Positions 1-8,340 of a DNA stretch of 38,506 bases are shown one piece after another. The stretch spans positions 1 to 38,506 of the forward strand of contig JAEEGQ010000121.1 in the NCBI GenBank assembly GCA_016280395.1, given 5' to 3'. Below the pieces are notes generated by a model, which saw only the letters and a list, made by a program, of their open reading frames with translations, did no database searches and was not told the origin of the DNA. The position numbers were made by a program, and so were the translations under genes. Each line of letters opens with the position of its first letter. Position 1 is the first letter of the stretch. Source of the DNA: Lachnospiraceae bacterium. Lineage in GTDB: Bacteria; Bacillota; Clostridia; Lachnospirales; Lachnospiraceae.

Positions 1-411
1 CATGTACTTTTGAAGAATACCCGCCAGTATCTTTCCTACGCTCGTTTCGTCCGATAAGAGCTTGAACGGTTCTTTTCCGATCATTTTGCCATAGCGGAAG
101 ATGACCTTTGCGCATATTCCGTTTATGGTACGGAACTCAGGACGCTCTGCCTGTTCCTCTCCAAAAATAGTATCAAAACGCTTCGACATGTCATGCGTAG
201 CAGCCACGGTATAAGTGAGTGTAAGGATGTTATCAGGAGATATCCCTTTGACATACATCATATATCCGAGGCGGTTGACGAGAACTGTTGTCTTGCCGCT
301 TCCCGGCACAGCCAAGAGAAGGACCGGGCCATCAACTGTTTTGATGGCTTTTATCTGGTTGTCATTCAGATGCCGCGTGTATTTTTGTAAAAAAACTTCC
401 TCTGTCATCAT
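1..411 (-). CDS. UvrD/Rep-family helicase, N-terminus (partial)
   Basis: The first 137 codons of a superfamily 1 DNA helicase are visible; the rest lies beyond the left edge. The translation begins MMTEEVFLQKYTRHLNDNQ, giving a Q-motif (LNDNQIKAI). A Walker A motif follows (VPGSGKTTVLVNR), and then a motif Ia/Ib-like stretch (ILTLTYTVAATHDMSKRF). This is the standard start of UvrD/PcrA helicases, ATP-dependent 3'-5' unwinding motors used in repair and replication restart. Two adjacent ATG codons (406-411) are possible starts and the upstream Shine-Dalgarno is weak. The gene begins only 3 bp after the DUF5063 stop codon, so translational coupling is likely. It continues the long minus-strand gene train. 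The exact subtype cannot be told from the fragment. Confidence 0.85.
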   Translation of the reverse strand, partial: MMTEEVFLQKYTRHLNDNQIKAIKTVDGPVLLLAVPGSGKTTVLVNRLGYMMYVKGISPDNILTLTYTVAATHDMSKRFDTIFGEEQAERPEFRTINGICAKVIFRYGKMIGKEPFKLLSDETSVGKILAGILQKYM

Positions 412-414
412 CTG

Positions 415-849
415 TTATCCCATCATCAACGAACTCAGTGCCCTTACCGCCCCCATGGCATGCTCGCCCCAATGAGCTTTAAAAAGCAGTTTCCACTCAA
501 AAACCGCGTTGTTTATATGCCCCACATCGTACTCGCTGATGCCTTTAAGGAGATCCTTACAAATATCTGTCAGGTCATCATAAAGACTGCAGGAAATCAC
601 GTCATGGTCGGTATAAGGATCGAACACATCCCGGTAGTCACAGGGGATTTCGATCCTCGGGTTTATGGCTTGAATCGCTATATCAGTCCCACTTTCGACT
701 GAATCAGGTTCCACATCCGGAAGGTGTAAAGCGTCCAAATATAACAGCATGAGTTTTTCTAAGAGACGCTTTGTCTCATCCGTCGTGATCACAGTCTCGT
801 TTAGATATTTACAGAATTCTGCTGCACTGTTATAGAAAGCATCTATCAT
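415..849 (-). CDS. DUF5063-like protein
   Basis: A 144-residue acidic, mostly helical soluble protein. The C-terminal pattern (LYDDLTDICKDLLKGI, then AVFEWKLLFKAHWGEHAMGAVRAL) matches my recollection of DUF5063, a family of unknown function. No signal peptide, membrane segment or catalytic motif is visible. The start is supported by GGAGAG five bases upstream of the ATG. It lies between sbcC and the partial UvrD-like helicase on the same strand, with a 105-bp gap to sbcC and a 3-bp gap to the helicase. This suggests co-expression with DNA-processing enzymes, but no biochemical role can be assigned. Confidence 0.75.
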   Translation of the reverse strand: MIDAFYNSAAEFCKYLNETVITTDETKRLLEKLMLLYLDALHLPDVEPDSVESGTDIAIQAINPRIEIPCDYRDVFDPYTDHDVISCSLYDDLTDICKDLLKGISEYDVGHINNAVFEWKLLFKAHWGEHAMGAVRALSSLMMG

Positions 850-954
850 AGTTACTCTCCAATTTCTACACGTTCACAATACCTTTTAACTGCTAGTACA
901 TGCTCTTAAGGCTGCGGAAACGCCTAAAGCAGAGAGTATTGTTTTTCTTCAGCA

Positions 955-3603
955 TTACCCGATAGTCTGTACTATATGCCTGCCCTCAGGTGTATCCTCA
1001 ACCTTCAGCTTTGTCGGTATCCTCTCCTGAAGGATCTGAACATGGGAAATGATGCCTACCATTCCGTTCGCTTTCTGGATGCTGTTAAGTACATTCATTG
1101 CATCAACGATCGAGTCCTCATCAAGCGATCCGAAGCCCTCATCAATAAACAGCGCTTCGATCTTTATGCCGCTTTTTTGAGCGACTGTCGAAAGACCTAT
1201 GGAAAGAGCCAGTGATGTCAGGAATTTTTCTCCGCCGGAAAGGGTATTTACAAAACGGCCTTCATGGTCCTCGCTGTTTTTATCAAACACCTTTAACTCC
1301 AGTCCGGTCTTGTTTCCCTGGTTTTTATCATCAGACCTAAACAGGCGGTATCTTCCGCCATGTACCATCTCGAGCATTCGGTTTGCAGCCGCAACAACGG
1401 ACGAGAACATAATACCAAGCACGTATCTTTGAAGACTGATGCCCGAATCGCCTCTTAGCTTCTTTGCAAAGATATAATCCTCTTCTGCCTGCGCCTCTTC
1501 CTGCTCAATACCCGAGCTGTCTGCTTCCAGTCTTTTACACTTCTTCGTTAACCTGGTTATCTCGTTTTTGAGTGTCTCATGCTTCTTAGCATATTCCGTT
1601 TTTGCGTCGATAGCACCCTGAATTGCCTGCTCGCACTTTTCCTTGTCCGGCTCGTCCTTTTTAGCAAGCTCTTTCCTGTATTTCTCCAGGTCTTTGCTCT
1701 CTTTCATTAATTCTGCGTCAAACGTGGAGATCTTCGAAGTCAGGGCTTTCCTCTCATCCGCATCGAGCATGAGCGCTTTTGCTTCTTCTTCTGTGGCAAA
1801 ACCGGATTTTTCCAGTCCTTTCTCCAATGACGCCTGCGCTGTGTCAAAATCCTTTTTTGCAGAGGATACTTCCTTCTGGGCGGAGGCAACAAGTGACCTT
1901 GCTTCGGTATAACTGTCTCTTGCCTTCTGTGCAGCTTCCTGATATTTTGTCTTGGTGTCAGAATAATCCTTGATCTCTTTATCCAGCTTTTTGATCTCGG
2001 CAGTAAGCTCAGTTATAGTGCTGATGCCGGCAACCAGTTTTTTCCGCATCTCGGAGACTTTCGCCTCAAGCCCGACAGCCTCAGCATTAAGGATCTCCTG
2101 CTCTTTGTTCCTGCCATCAAGAGCCTCCTTCTTTTTCTGCTGATCCTTAATGGCTTCAGTCAGGTCCACATATTTTTCATCGCTTTCACTCTTCTTCGCT
2201 TCAACAGTGTCTTTATTGACGCTGTTTTCTGCAAGGCATGCCTTCTTTGGATGTTCCGTGCTTCCACATACCGGGCATGCCATTCCATCTACGAGCTGAC
2301 TGGCCAGCTCTCCGGTTATACCTGCAAGATACCGTCCAAGTAGCTCCTTATGTTCACTTAACAGAGCATTATACTCGCCCTGAAGCGCTGCTATCTTCTT
2401 TGTTGCATTATCATAAACCGTCAAAGCCTTCTTAGCTTCTGTGGCCTTTCCCTCCGCCTCTTTCTTTTTGGCCTTCAGCTTGGCTTCCGTATCTGAAAGC
2501 CCCTCGTAATCTGGCTTTATCGCCTCGTAATGTGCTTTAAGTTCCTTCTTTTTATCGATATCAGGTTCTTTTCCGATGTGCTTCTTCAGCTGCTCTGCCG
2601 CATTCCCTGCCTCTTCCTTTTTGGTCTCTTCGTCTTTCTTTTTAGCTTCAAGCTCTTTACATCTGGCATCATATGCCTGCGAAGCATTATCAAACCCTAC
2701 AAGAAGTGACCGGATCGCTTCTGCGCGATCTGCATCCTTTAACTGAAGGCTCCAGCCTGTACGTTCCTCTCTCTGTCCGTTCAACTCGGCAACACGTTTT
2801 TCGGCGTCATGCAGGTCCTTGAACCTATTGACTGTCACAAGGTTATTCTGTTGCTCTTCTATGATCTTATCGTAGTCGTTTTTTGCCTGCTCCGATTCAA
2901 GTGCTTCTAACCTACGCTGCTTGGTCTCGATATCTAGTTCCAGTTCCGCTACGTTGTTAAAACCATCTTCCTGCAGGCTGTTCTTTATCGCGGCCTTTTT
3001 CTCGGCCACCTGCCTTTTCCTCTTATCCGCATTCTGAAAGAAGACCTCCGCGATCGATTTCCACTTATCTTCACCGAATATCGTCGCAAGGATCTTTTCC
3101 TTCTCTGCCGAATCGGACGTCAGGAGCTTTTCAAACTGTCCCTGCGGGAGTATCATAACCTGCCTGAACTGGTCGTAGTCTAAACCGATGATCTCTTCTG
3201 CCCTTGCATTCAGGACCTTCTCCTTGGCATTCTCAAGAAGTACATCCCATGCCCCGTCGTCATTCTTTCTCATAAGATTGTACTCCGGGGACAGGTTGGT
3301 TCTCTTCCTTACCAGTCTTCTCTCAAAGTAATAGACTTCACCATTATTCTCGAAGATGAACCTTACGAACGTATTGGTATTAAAGTTCGCCTTGGTACAG
3401 CGCATGGACTCAAAGTCATCCCTGCCATGTCCGCTGCTCTTTCCGTAAAGGGCAAACGTCATGGCATCAAGTATCATTGTCTTTCCTATACCCGTTTTGC
3501 CGCATATAAGGAAAAGCCCCTGTTTCGATACGGCTTCAAAATCAACCACTTCGTGGTTCGCATAAGGGCCAAATGCCTGAAATTCCACTTTTATAGGTCT
3601 CAT
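955..3603 (-). CDS. sbcC: Exonuclease subunit SbcC (Rad50-like ATPase)
   Basis: SbcC is the SMC-like ATPase of the SbcCD (Rad50-Mre11) complex, which opens hairpins and trims double-strand DNA ends. Domains in order: N-terminal ABC half with Walker A GKTGIGKT (residues 35-42) and a Q-loop region (QVMILPQGQFEKLL); a long charged coiled coil; a zinc hook CPVCGSTEHP near residue 443; a second coiled coil; and a C-terminal ABC half with signature LSGGEKF near 787 and Walker B LFIDEGFGSLDE near 820. The 882-residue length is normal or slightly short for the family. The start ATG overlaps the sbcD stop (ATGA, 4 bp) with AAGGAGG ten bases upstream, so the two are translationally coupled. It is the distal part of the McrBC-containing train. 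All key motifs appear intact. Confidence 0.96.
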   Translation of the reverse strand: MRPIKVEFQAFGPYANHEVVDFEAVSKQGLFLICGKTGIGKTMILDAMTFALYGKSSGHGRDDFESMRCTKANFNTNTFVRFIFENNGEVYYFERRLVRKRTNLSPEYNLMRKNDDGAWDVLLENAKEKVLNARAEEIIGLDYDQFRQVMILPQGQFEKLLTSDSAEKEKILATIFGEDKWKSIAEVFFQNADKRKRQVAEKKAAIKNSLQEDGFNNVAELELDIETKQRRLEALESEQAKNDYDKIIEEQQNNLVTVNRFKDLHDAEKRVAELNGQREERTGWSLQLKDADRAEAIRSLLVGFDNASQAYDARCKELEAKKKDEETKKEEAGNAAEQLKKHIGKEPDIDKKKELKAHYEAIKPDYEGLSDTEAKLKAKKKEAEGKATEAKKALTVYDNATKKIAALQGEYNALLSEHKELLGRYLAGITGELASQLVDGMACPVCGSTEHPKKACLAENSVNKDTVEAKKSESDEKYVDLTEAIKDQQKKKEALDGRNKEQEILNAEAVGLEAKVSEMRKKLVAGISTITELTAEIKKLDKEIKDYSDTKTKYQEAAQKARDSYTEARSLVASAQKEVSSAKKDFDTAQASLEKGLEKSGFATEEEAKALMLDADERKALTSKISTFDAELMKESKDLEKYRKELAKKDEPDKEKCEQAIQGAIDAKTEYAKKHETLKNEITRLTKKCKRLEADSSGIEQEEAQAEEDYIFAKKLRGDSGISLQRYVLGIMFSSVVAAANRMLEMVHGGRYRLFRSDDKNQGNKTGLELKVFDKNSEDHEGRFVNTLSGGEKFLTSLALSIGLSTVAQKSGIKIEALFIDEGFGSLDEDSIVDAMNVLNSIQKANGMVGIISHVQILQERIPTKLKVEDTPEGRHIVQTIG

Positions 3604-4751
3604 TCTTCAGACACCTCCTTAGCGTACTCATTCATCGCGGCTGTAAACAGATCTTTAAGATGGCGGCTTGGAGCTTCGTTCATTATGTCTGTGCAGTACC
3701 GCTCAAATATCTTTTCCGGACTCTGGTCGGCATCCTGCAGCTCATCGATCGTCATGGTTATCTTTGCGTCTTCGTATTCCATGCTCTTGCCGGTCATTTC
3801 CAGCAGGTTCGGATACCGCTCCCTAAAAGATGCCATGGAGTCGAGACCGACATATTTATCTGTCACTACAAGGCGGACGTATCCGTTTACGATATCATCA
3901 GCAAAACCAGCAGCCATCAGTTCATCAAAAGTACCTGTTAAGGTAGTGCGCTTGTGAAGCTGCGGGATGGGTATGATCTTCGGTCCTGCCTCAAGGTTAT
4001 CGGTATCGATGATGGTCACGCTCTTCTCCTGCTTTTCTTCCTTGCCGAACGAATATGCCATCGGTGTCCCGCTGTATCGGATATGCTCATTGATCTGCTG
4101 CGGCCCATGCAGATGTCCCAGTGCGACATAGTCAAAGCCCTCAAAAACATACGAACCGACCATGGTTGCAGTGCCTACTTCAGCTGCATGGTCGCTCGTT
4201 GACGTTTCCGCATCAACAATATACGAATGCGCGACAAGGATATTCTTATGTCCGGGTATGAAGCATGCGCGGTAGCTGTCCAGAACTACCTTATAGGCAT
4301 CTTCCATAGTGTTTATCTCTTCTTCATATTCCGGGAAGATTGACTTTACTTTATCCGTTGAGAACCACGGGAGCAGATATATGTCTACATCTCCCGCATT
4401 TACTACCTGCGGAGTCTTTTTGATAACGGATGATACGTATAACCCGCTCTTTTTCAGCAATTCGCTGCAGGGAGCAAGTCTTTCCGCGCCATCATGGTTT
4501 CCGGCAATAAGATACACCGGGATCCCCAGGTCCGCGCAGATATGGGTTATAATCTCATCATATGCACGCAGAGCTTCTGCGGAAGCCACACTTCTGTCAA
4601 AGACATCGCCTGCAAGAAGGATCCCATCAACCTTTTCCTCAACAGCAATGTCACATATCTTGCCAATTACAAATCTCTGGTCTGCATTGAAGGTTATCCC
4701 ACCCCTAAAGGTCATACCAAGATGCCAGTCTGACGTATGTAACAATCTCAT
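3600..4751 (-). CDS. sbcD: Exonuclease subunit SbcD (Mre11-like nuclease)
   Basis: This is the Mn-dependent nuclease partner of SbcC, with a calcineurin-like phosphoesterase fold. Metal-binding motifs are complete: HTSDWHLG (residues 5-12), AGDVFDRS (48-54), AGNHD (83-87), a later VAHSYI histidine and the ALGHLHGPQ motif. A C-terminal SbcC-capping region ends in VSEE. The 383-residue length is usual. The start has AGGAG seven bases upstream. The gene is separated from mcrC by 85 bp with no obvious terminator and overlaps sbcC by 4 bp. Its position directly after Type IV restriction genes is notable because SbcCD processes broken or hairpinned DNA. Confidence 0.96.
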   Translation of the reverse strand: MRLLHTSDWHLGMTFRGGITFNADQRFVIGKICDIAVEEKVDGILLAGDVFDRSVASAEALRAYDEIITHICADLGIPVYLIAGNHDGAERLAPCSELLKKSGLYVSSVIKKTPQVVNAGDVDIYLLPWFSTDKVKSIFPEYEEEINTMEDAYKVVLDSYRACFIPGHKNILVAHSYIVDAETSTSDHAAEVGTATMVGSYVFEGFDYVALGHLHGPQQINEHIRYSGTPMAYSFGKEEKQEKSVTIIDTDNLEAGPKIIPIPQLHKRTTLTGTFDELMAAGFADDIVNGYVRLVVTDKYVGLDSMASFRERYPNLLEMTGKSMEYEDAKITMTIDELQDADQSPEKIFERYCTDIMNEAPSRHLKDLFTAAMNEYAKEVSEE

Positions 4752-4836
4752 TACTCTTCTCCTATGTTTTTATAAGCCGCCGTCCTTCCGCTTAAGCATG
4801 GTCCGGCGAATCCTGTAGTATTACCACAAAAAAGTC

Positions 4837-5904
4837 CTAAGTCAAAAGCGAATCTTCTTTATCCACCGTTAGCCCCAGATACTTATTTGCGATATCATCC
4901 AGCTGTTCTTTGATTTCATTAAAGTCCTTGTTTAAGTCGAGCGTCCTGACCTCAATAGTATTACCGCTCATGCGATAAACATTCTCAGGATAATGTTCTT
5001 CATCCGTTTTCGCATAAAGGAGCATGCCCGCTACGCTGTCTCCATCCTTATTTGCTACCTCAACCTCTTTATTCTTTACGTAAGTAAAGATCTGATAAAG
5101 GTTATTGGAATGTATTGAATAGCTGTCAAACTGTTGCTGCAGGGAGCGGCCGTAATACTTCGCGTCTATGATCAGGACCTGCCTTTTATACTCCAGGGTT
5201 ATATCTGTCTGCATCACCGGGAGCATGTCTTTTGCGTCATCATCAAGCGCCCACGGTATCTGCAATGCGTTCGCATTTATCTGGGGATATTCCTTGCGAT
5301 AGTATTCCAGTAAGAATTTCTCATACAGGTGGGACATCCTCTGCTCATCAAGAAAATCCATTAACCGTACAGTACCTTCCGATGTGGTCTGCAGCAGACC
5401 TTTTATCACGAGAAAGCATATATTTATAAGCATCCTGTAGGTCTGATTGTTTCGGTTATACTGGATCTTCCAGTTTATAACATGTATATCCAATGTATCC
5501 ACATTCCCAAAGAACACCAGAAGCTTTCTGATCTCCTTCTTCCTGGCCTTATCAATATCCGCGCGAAGCAATAACTCCATCGTGGTTTTAATGATCCGGT
5601 TCATATACGAGTTTTCCGAGAATTCGTCATATGTACAGATCATCTGACGCTTCAGGATGCTCCTGGTCTTTATGGATTCCGATATATTGATCCGCCCGCG
5701 CAGTGCAGACAAGGGTTCCTTGTCCTGAATATACTCACGTCCAAGCCCACGTTTAAGCTGCAGTGAGACGCCCTTGATAAGTATGGCGGCACACAGATCG
5801 CCCACATTCTCGAAGTGCTCAGTCGAGACATTCTTATAGCCTTGCTCGTTAAGTGTCTGAAAGGCATATGCAAGCATATAATATATGTTCCGGATAGGTA
5901 TCAC
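4837..5904 (-). CDS. mcrC: McrC-like nuclease subunit of Type IV restriction system
   Basis: McrC supplies the endonuclease of modification-dependent McrBC restriction; McrB hexamers drive translocation and McrC cuts. The 355-residue protein starts with the family's typical IPIRNIYYMLAYAF and carries GRINISESI and FSENSYMNRIIK, conserved in McrC relatives. The PD-(D/E)xK core is seen as MQTDITL (Asp234) followed by VLIIDAKYY (Asp247, Lys249). It overlaps mcrB by 4 bp (ATGA), so it is coupled to mcrB translation. The motif set is complete, so an active nuclease is expected. Confidence 0.93.
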   Translation of the reverse strand: MIPIRNIYYMLAYAFQTLNEQGYKNVSTEHFENVGDLCAAILIKGVSLQLKRGLGREYIQDKEPLSALRGRINISESIKTRSILKRQMICTYDEFSENSYMNRIIKTTMELLLRADIDKARKKEIRKLLVFFGNVDTLDIHVINWKIQYNRNNQTYRMLINICFLVIKGLLQTTSEGTVRLMDFLDEQRMSHLYEKFLLEYYRKEYPQINANALQIPWALDDDAKDMLPVMQTDITLEYKRQVLIIDAKYYGRSLQQQFDSYSIHSNNLYQIFTYVKNKEVEVANKDGDSVAGMLLYAKTDEEHYPENVYRMSGNTIEVRTLDLNKDFNEIKEQLDDIANKYLGLTVDKEDSLLT

Positions 5905-7976
5905 TTTATCGCGCTCCTTAATGAATCTGACCAGTTTTTAACATTTACAGGCTCATCAAACCAGTATTCCTTCAAAAGCGGGATGATCTCATATTCGACG
6001 ATATTTGATAATGCCTGATCCGTCACAGCCTTTAATCCGCAGAAATAACTATGACCGATACAGAACCCCTCTCCAAGGGACGCATCCCGCGCTATAGCCA
6101 CGTTCAGGCCTTCCACACAGCTTATCAACCGGTCAAACTTTTCGCTGCCAAGTCCGCTTCGATATGCGCGGAACCCGGCGCTGCCAAAGCCCGGTTTGAG
6201 TTCATAAAAAGCAAATCGCCTGCGAAGAGCATAATCAAGCATGGCAAGGCTGCGATCAGCCGTATTCATCATTCCAATAATATAAACATTCCTTGGTACG
6301 GAGAACTTTTCGTCAGAATATAAGAGCTGCAGCTCCACGCCGCGCTTGTCACTCTCTACGAGCATAAACAGTTCGCCAAATATCTTGCTCATATTTCCAC
6401 GGTTTATCTCGTCTATAATGAAGAAATACTCGTTTTCGCTATCGATCTCAGCTCTCTTGCAGAAGTTATAAAATACCCCGTATTTTAACTCAAAACCCTT
6501 TTCAGAAGGTCGGAACCCCATGATGAAGTCTTCGTAAGAATAACTCTGGTGGAACTGAACCATTACAACGCGATTAGGGTTCTTTTCTCCCATCATCGAG
6601 TAAGCCAGCCGTTTTGCGGCATATGTTTTTCCTACTCCGGGTGCACCCTGAAGTATAACGTTCTTCTTGCTTCTGACAAGCCCGACGAGTGTGTTGTAGC
6701 TGTCTTCATCCATATAGACATCTTTTAAGAAGTCTTCGGCCTCGTAAACGGGGAACACGATCTCCTGCTCATCGTCCTCATCCATTTCATCGCCTTCGAA
6801 TAGCGCATTAAGTGTATTAACGTAATCCGTATAAGGTGTAATGTCCGTAAGAGTCTTGGTAACGGCTTTCCCGGGATGGTCCCACTCTCCTTTGTGTGTC
6901 CAGTTCACTTTTCGGATACTGCGGTACTCTTTTCTTTCAGGGTCAAAAATATAGTCGGATTCAACTACTCCACGGCCTACGAGCTTAAGCATTCCTTTTT
7001 TGGCAAAGACAATGTCTCCCGGCTTCATGTCATGAACAAACTGCCATGTGGCATGAACTGCATTAGTAAAGGATCTTGTTGGATCTATACTCTCCTTCAT
7101 GGCCTGCTTCATTTCATCCTTGCTGCCATACGCAGAAAAATCACCTATCTCATCCCAGCCCAGGAACATGATGCCTTGGGACAGACATTCTTTCCATCTA
7201 TTAGCACCTTCGCCGGGGGAGTATATCCAATACCGGGTAACTTCAACATCTCCGTCGGCTACAGCTTCCTTTTCTTTTGCTTTCTCGTCCATGATCTCCG
7301 AGTTAACATAAACAATGGTCTGTGCAAGGAAATGATAAGCGGGATCGCTATAGCACTGAAGATCACTTTCTACCAAAGAGTGCTGTATTTTCTTAAGCTC
7401 TTCATCCTTATTGATCTCTTCAACGACTGACTGACACATCCGCGCGAAGTTATCATACTTACAGACTTCAGAATCAGTCTCCTGACTAAGCTCTTCATAA
7501 TTCACCAGCTTCCTGTACCCGACATACATCTTATACTTGAACAAAAAGTACTTCTCGGGGTATTCAAAAGACAGATATACACACATGGCACGTAAATCCT
7601 GATAATGGCTAAATGCCTTGCTGTGTTCAGGCACGCTCTTCTGAAATTCCGCGCGGATTTCTTCGCAGCCTGCCCTAAACGGCTGAAAACGTTCCGACAA
7701 GGGAAGGTTTTCATTGTAAAGGCGTTTGAACAGGTCCCGCATCTTTTCAGGAGCAAAATGCGCGAAGGCACAGACCATCTTGTACGCATAATACATGCCT
7801 CCGGCCAGAAGGTTGCTTGAAAGGCTAAATGCTTCTTCAACCATGCCTCCGAAATCTTCCGCATCAATATTCCAGTTGTCTTTATAGTGTTTTACTGCTA
7901 TCCATTTGTATTTCTCTGACTCCCAACACTTTTCACTGTTCTGCTTATAGTATGCTATTGTCTCTTGAATTGTCAT
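5901..7976 (-). CDS. mcrB: McrB-like AAA+ GTPase with EVE-type sensor domain
   Basis: This 691-residue protein has three parts. Residues 1-240 form a helical N-terminal region (KWIAVKHYKDNWNIDAEDFGGMV) often seen in front of McrB-type AAA proteins. Residues ~248-400 resemble an EVE domain (RYWIYSPGEGANRWKECLSQ, then MKPGDIVFAKKGMLKLVGRGVV), a PUA-like fold known to recognise modified bases. Residues ~430-691 are the AAA+ motor: Walker A GAPGVGKT near 445, Walker B FFIIDEINRGN near 520, and the McrB signature MMNTADRS with LRRRFAF near 570-585. AGGAG lies seven bases before the ATG. The upstream small gene overlaps it by 32 bp and mcrC overlaps its end. It probably senses modified cytosine in invading DNA; the exact base is unknown. 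Confidence 0.92.
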   Translation of the reverse strand: MTIQETIAYYKQNSEKCWESEKYKWIAVKHYKDNWNIDAEDFGGMVEEAFSLSSNLLAGGMYYAYKMVCAFAHFAPEKMRDLFKRLYNENLPLSERFQPFRAGCEEIRAEFQKSVPEHSKAFSHYQDLRAMCVYLSFEYPEKYFLFKYKMYVGYRKLVNYEELSQETDSEVCKYDNFARMCQSVVEEINKDEELKKIQHSLVESDLQCYSDPAYHFLAQTIVYVNSEIMDEKAKEKEAVADGDVEVTRYWIYSPGEGANRWKECLSQGIMFLGWDEIGDFSAYGSKDEMKQAMKESIDPTRSFTNAVHATWQFVHDMKPGDIVFAKKGMLKLVGRGVVESDYIFDPERKEYRSIRKVNWTHKGEWDHPGKAVTKTLTDITPYTDYVNTLNALFEGDEMDEDDEQEIVFPVYEAEDFLKDVYMDEDSYNTLVGLVRSKKNVILQGAPGVGKTYAAKRLAYSMMGEKNPNRVVMVQFHQSYSYEDFIMGFRPSEKGFELKYGVFYNFCKRAEIDSENEYFFIIDEINRGNMSKIFGELFMLVESDKRGVELQLLYSDEKFSVPRNVYIIGMMNTADRSLAMLDYALRRRFAFYELKPGFGSAGFRAYRSGLGSEKFDRLISCVEGLNVAIARDASLGEGFCIGHSYFCGLKAVTDQALSNIVEYEIIPLLKEYWFDEPVNVKNWSDSLRSAIK

Positions 7977-8340
7977 TGTATGTCTCCTGGTTAATTAAAT
8001 TGCCCTTTATATGATAGCTATCTTCTCTAATACTGCCTTTCCACTGAATCGAAATCTTATAATCATTCAGGTCACATCTGTTTAATATAGTCGTGGGATC
8101 ATCTTTGCCTTCTCTCATAACCCAGTACTGCCTTCCGTCAAGAAAAATATACTTGTTGGGATGGTTCCAGAAATACATTGTTATCCCATTTTCCAGTATA
8201 TAGTCCACAATCTCCAAAAACTCCTCGTCAGTTCCGACTATATTGTTTCTGACCACATACTCGTGAGGAGCTTTATGGGAATATGTCTTGGCAAAGATCC
8301 AATTCTGTTTCTCAATAAAGTCTCTGATTTTTGTTTTCAT
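7945..8340 (-). CDS. Small uncharacterised protein between ftsK-like and mcrB genes
   Basis: A 131-residue protein beginning MKTKIRDFIEKQNWIFAKTY, with an aromatic core (PHEYVVRNN, ITMYFWNHPNKYIFLDGRQYWVM, TTILNRCDL). I recall similar short proteins (starting near RDFI..N.WIFAKT, with a YWTMG-like motif) in mobile and phage-related loci, but I cannot name a domain. The reading frame could extend five codons upstream to a TTG, but the ATG at 8340 is preferred. It lies inside the last 29 bases of the FtsK-like gene, and the 3' end overlaps mcrB by 32 bp. This tight nesting argues that it is real and co-translated with both neighbours, perhaps as an adaptor or regulator. Function unknown. Confidence 0.75.
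   Translation of the reverse strand: MKTKIRDFIEKQNWIFAKTYSHKAPHEYVVRNNIVGTDEEFLEIVDYILENGITMYFWNHPNKYIFLDGRQYWVMREGKDDPTTILNRCDLNDYKISIQWKGSIREDSYHIKGNLINQETYNDNSRDNSIL

Noticed and set aside
895-956. A 20-codon frame starting in the sbcC stop (TAATG)
   Set aside because: Very short, no conserved pattern and no independent ribosome binding site; the overlap is likely chance.
3427-3957. A 176-codon plus-strand frame over the sbcC/sbcD junction
   Set aside because: Both underlying proteins are complete and well supported, so this is an antisense shadow.
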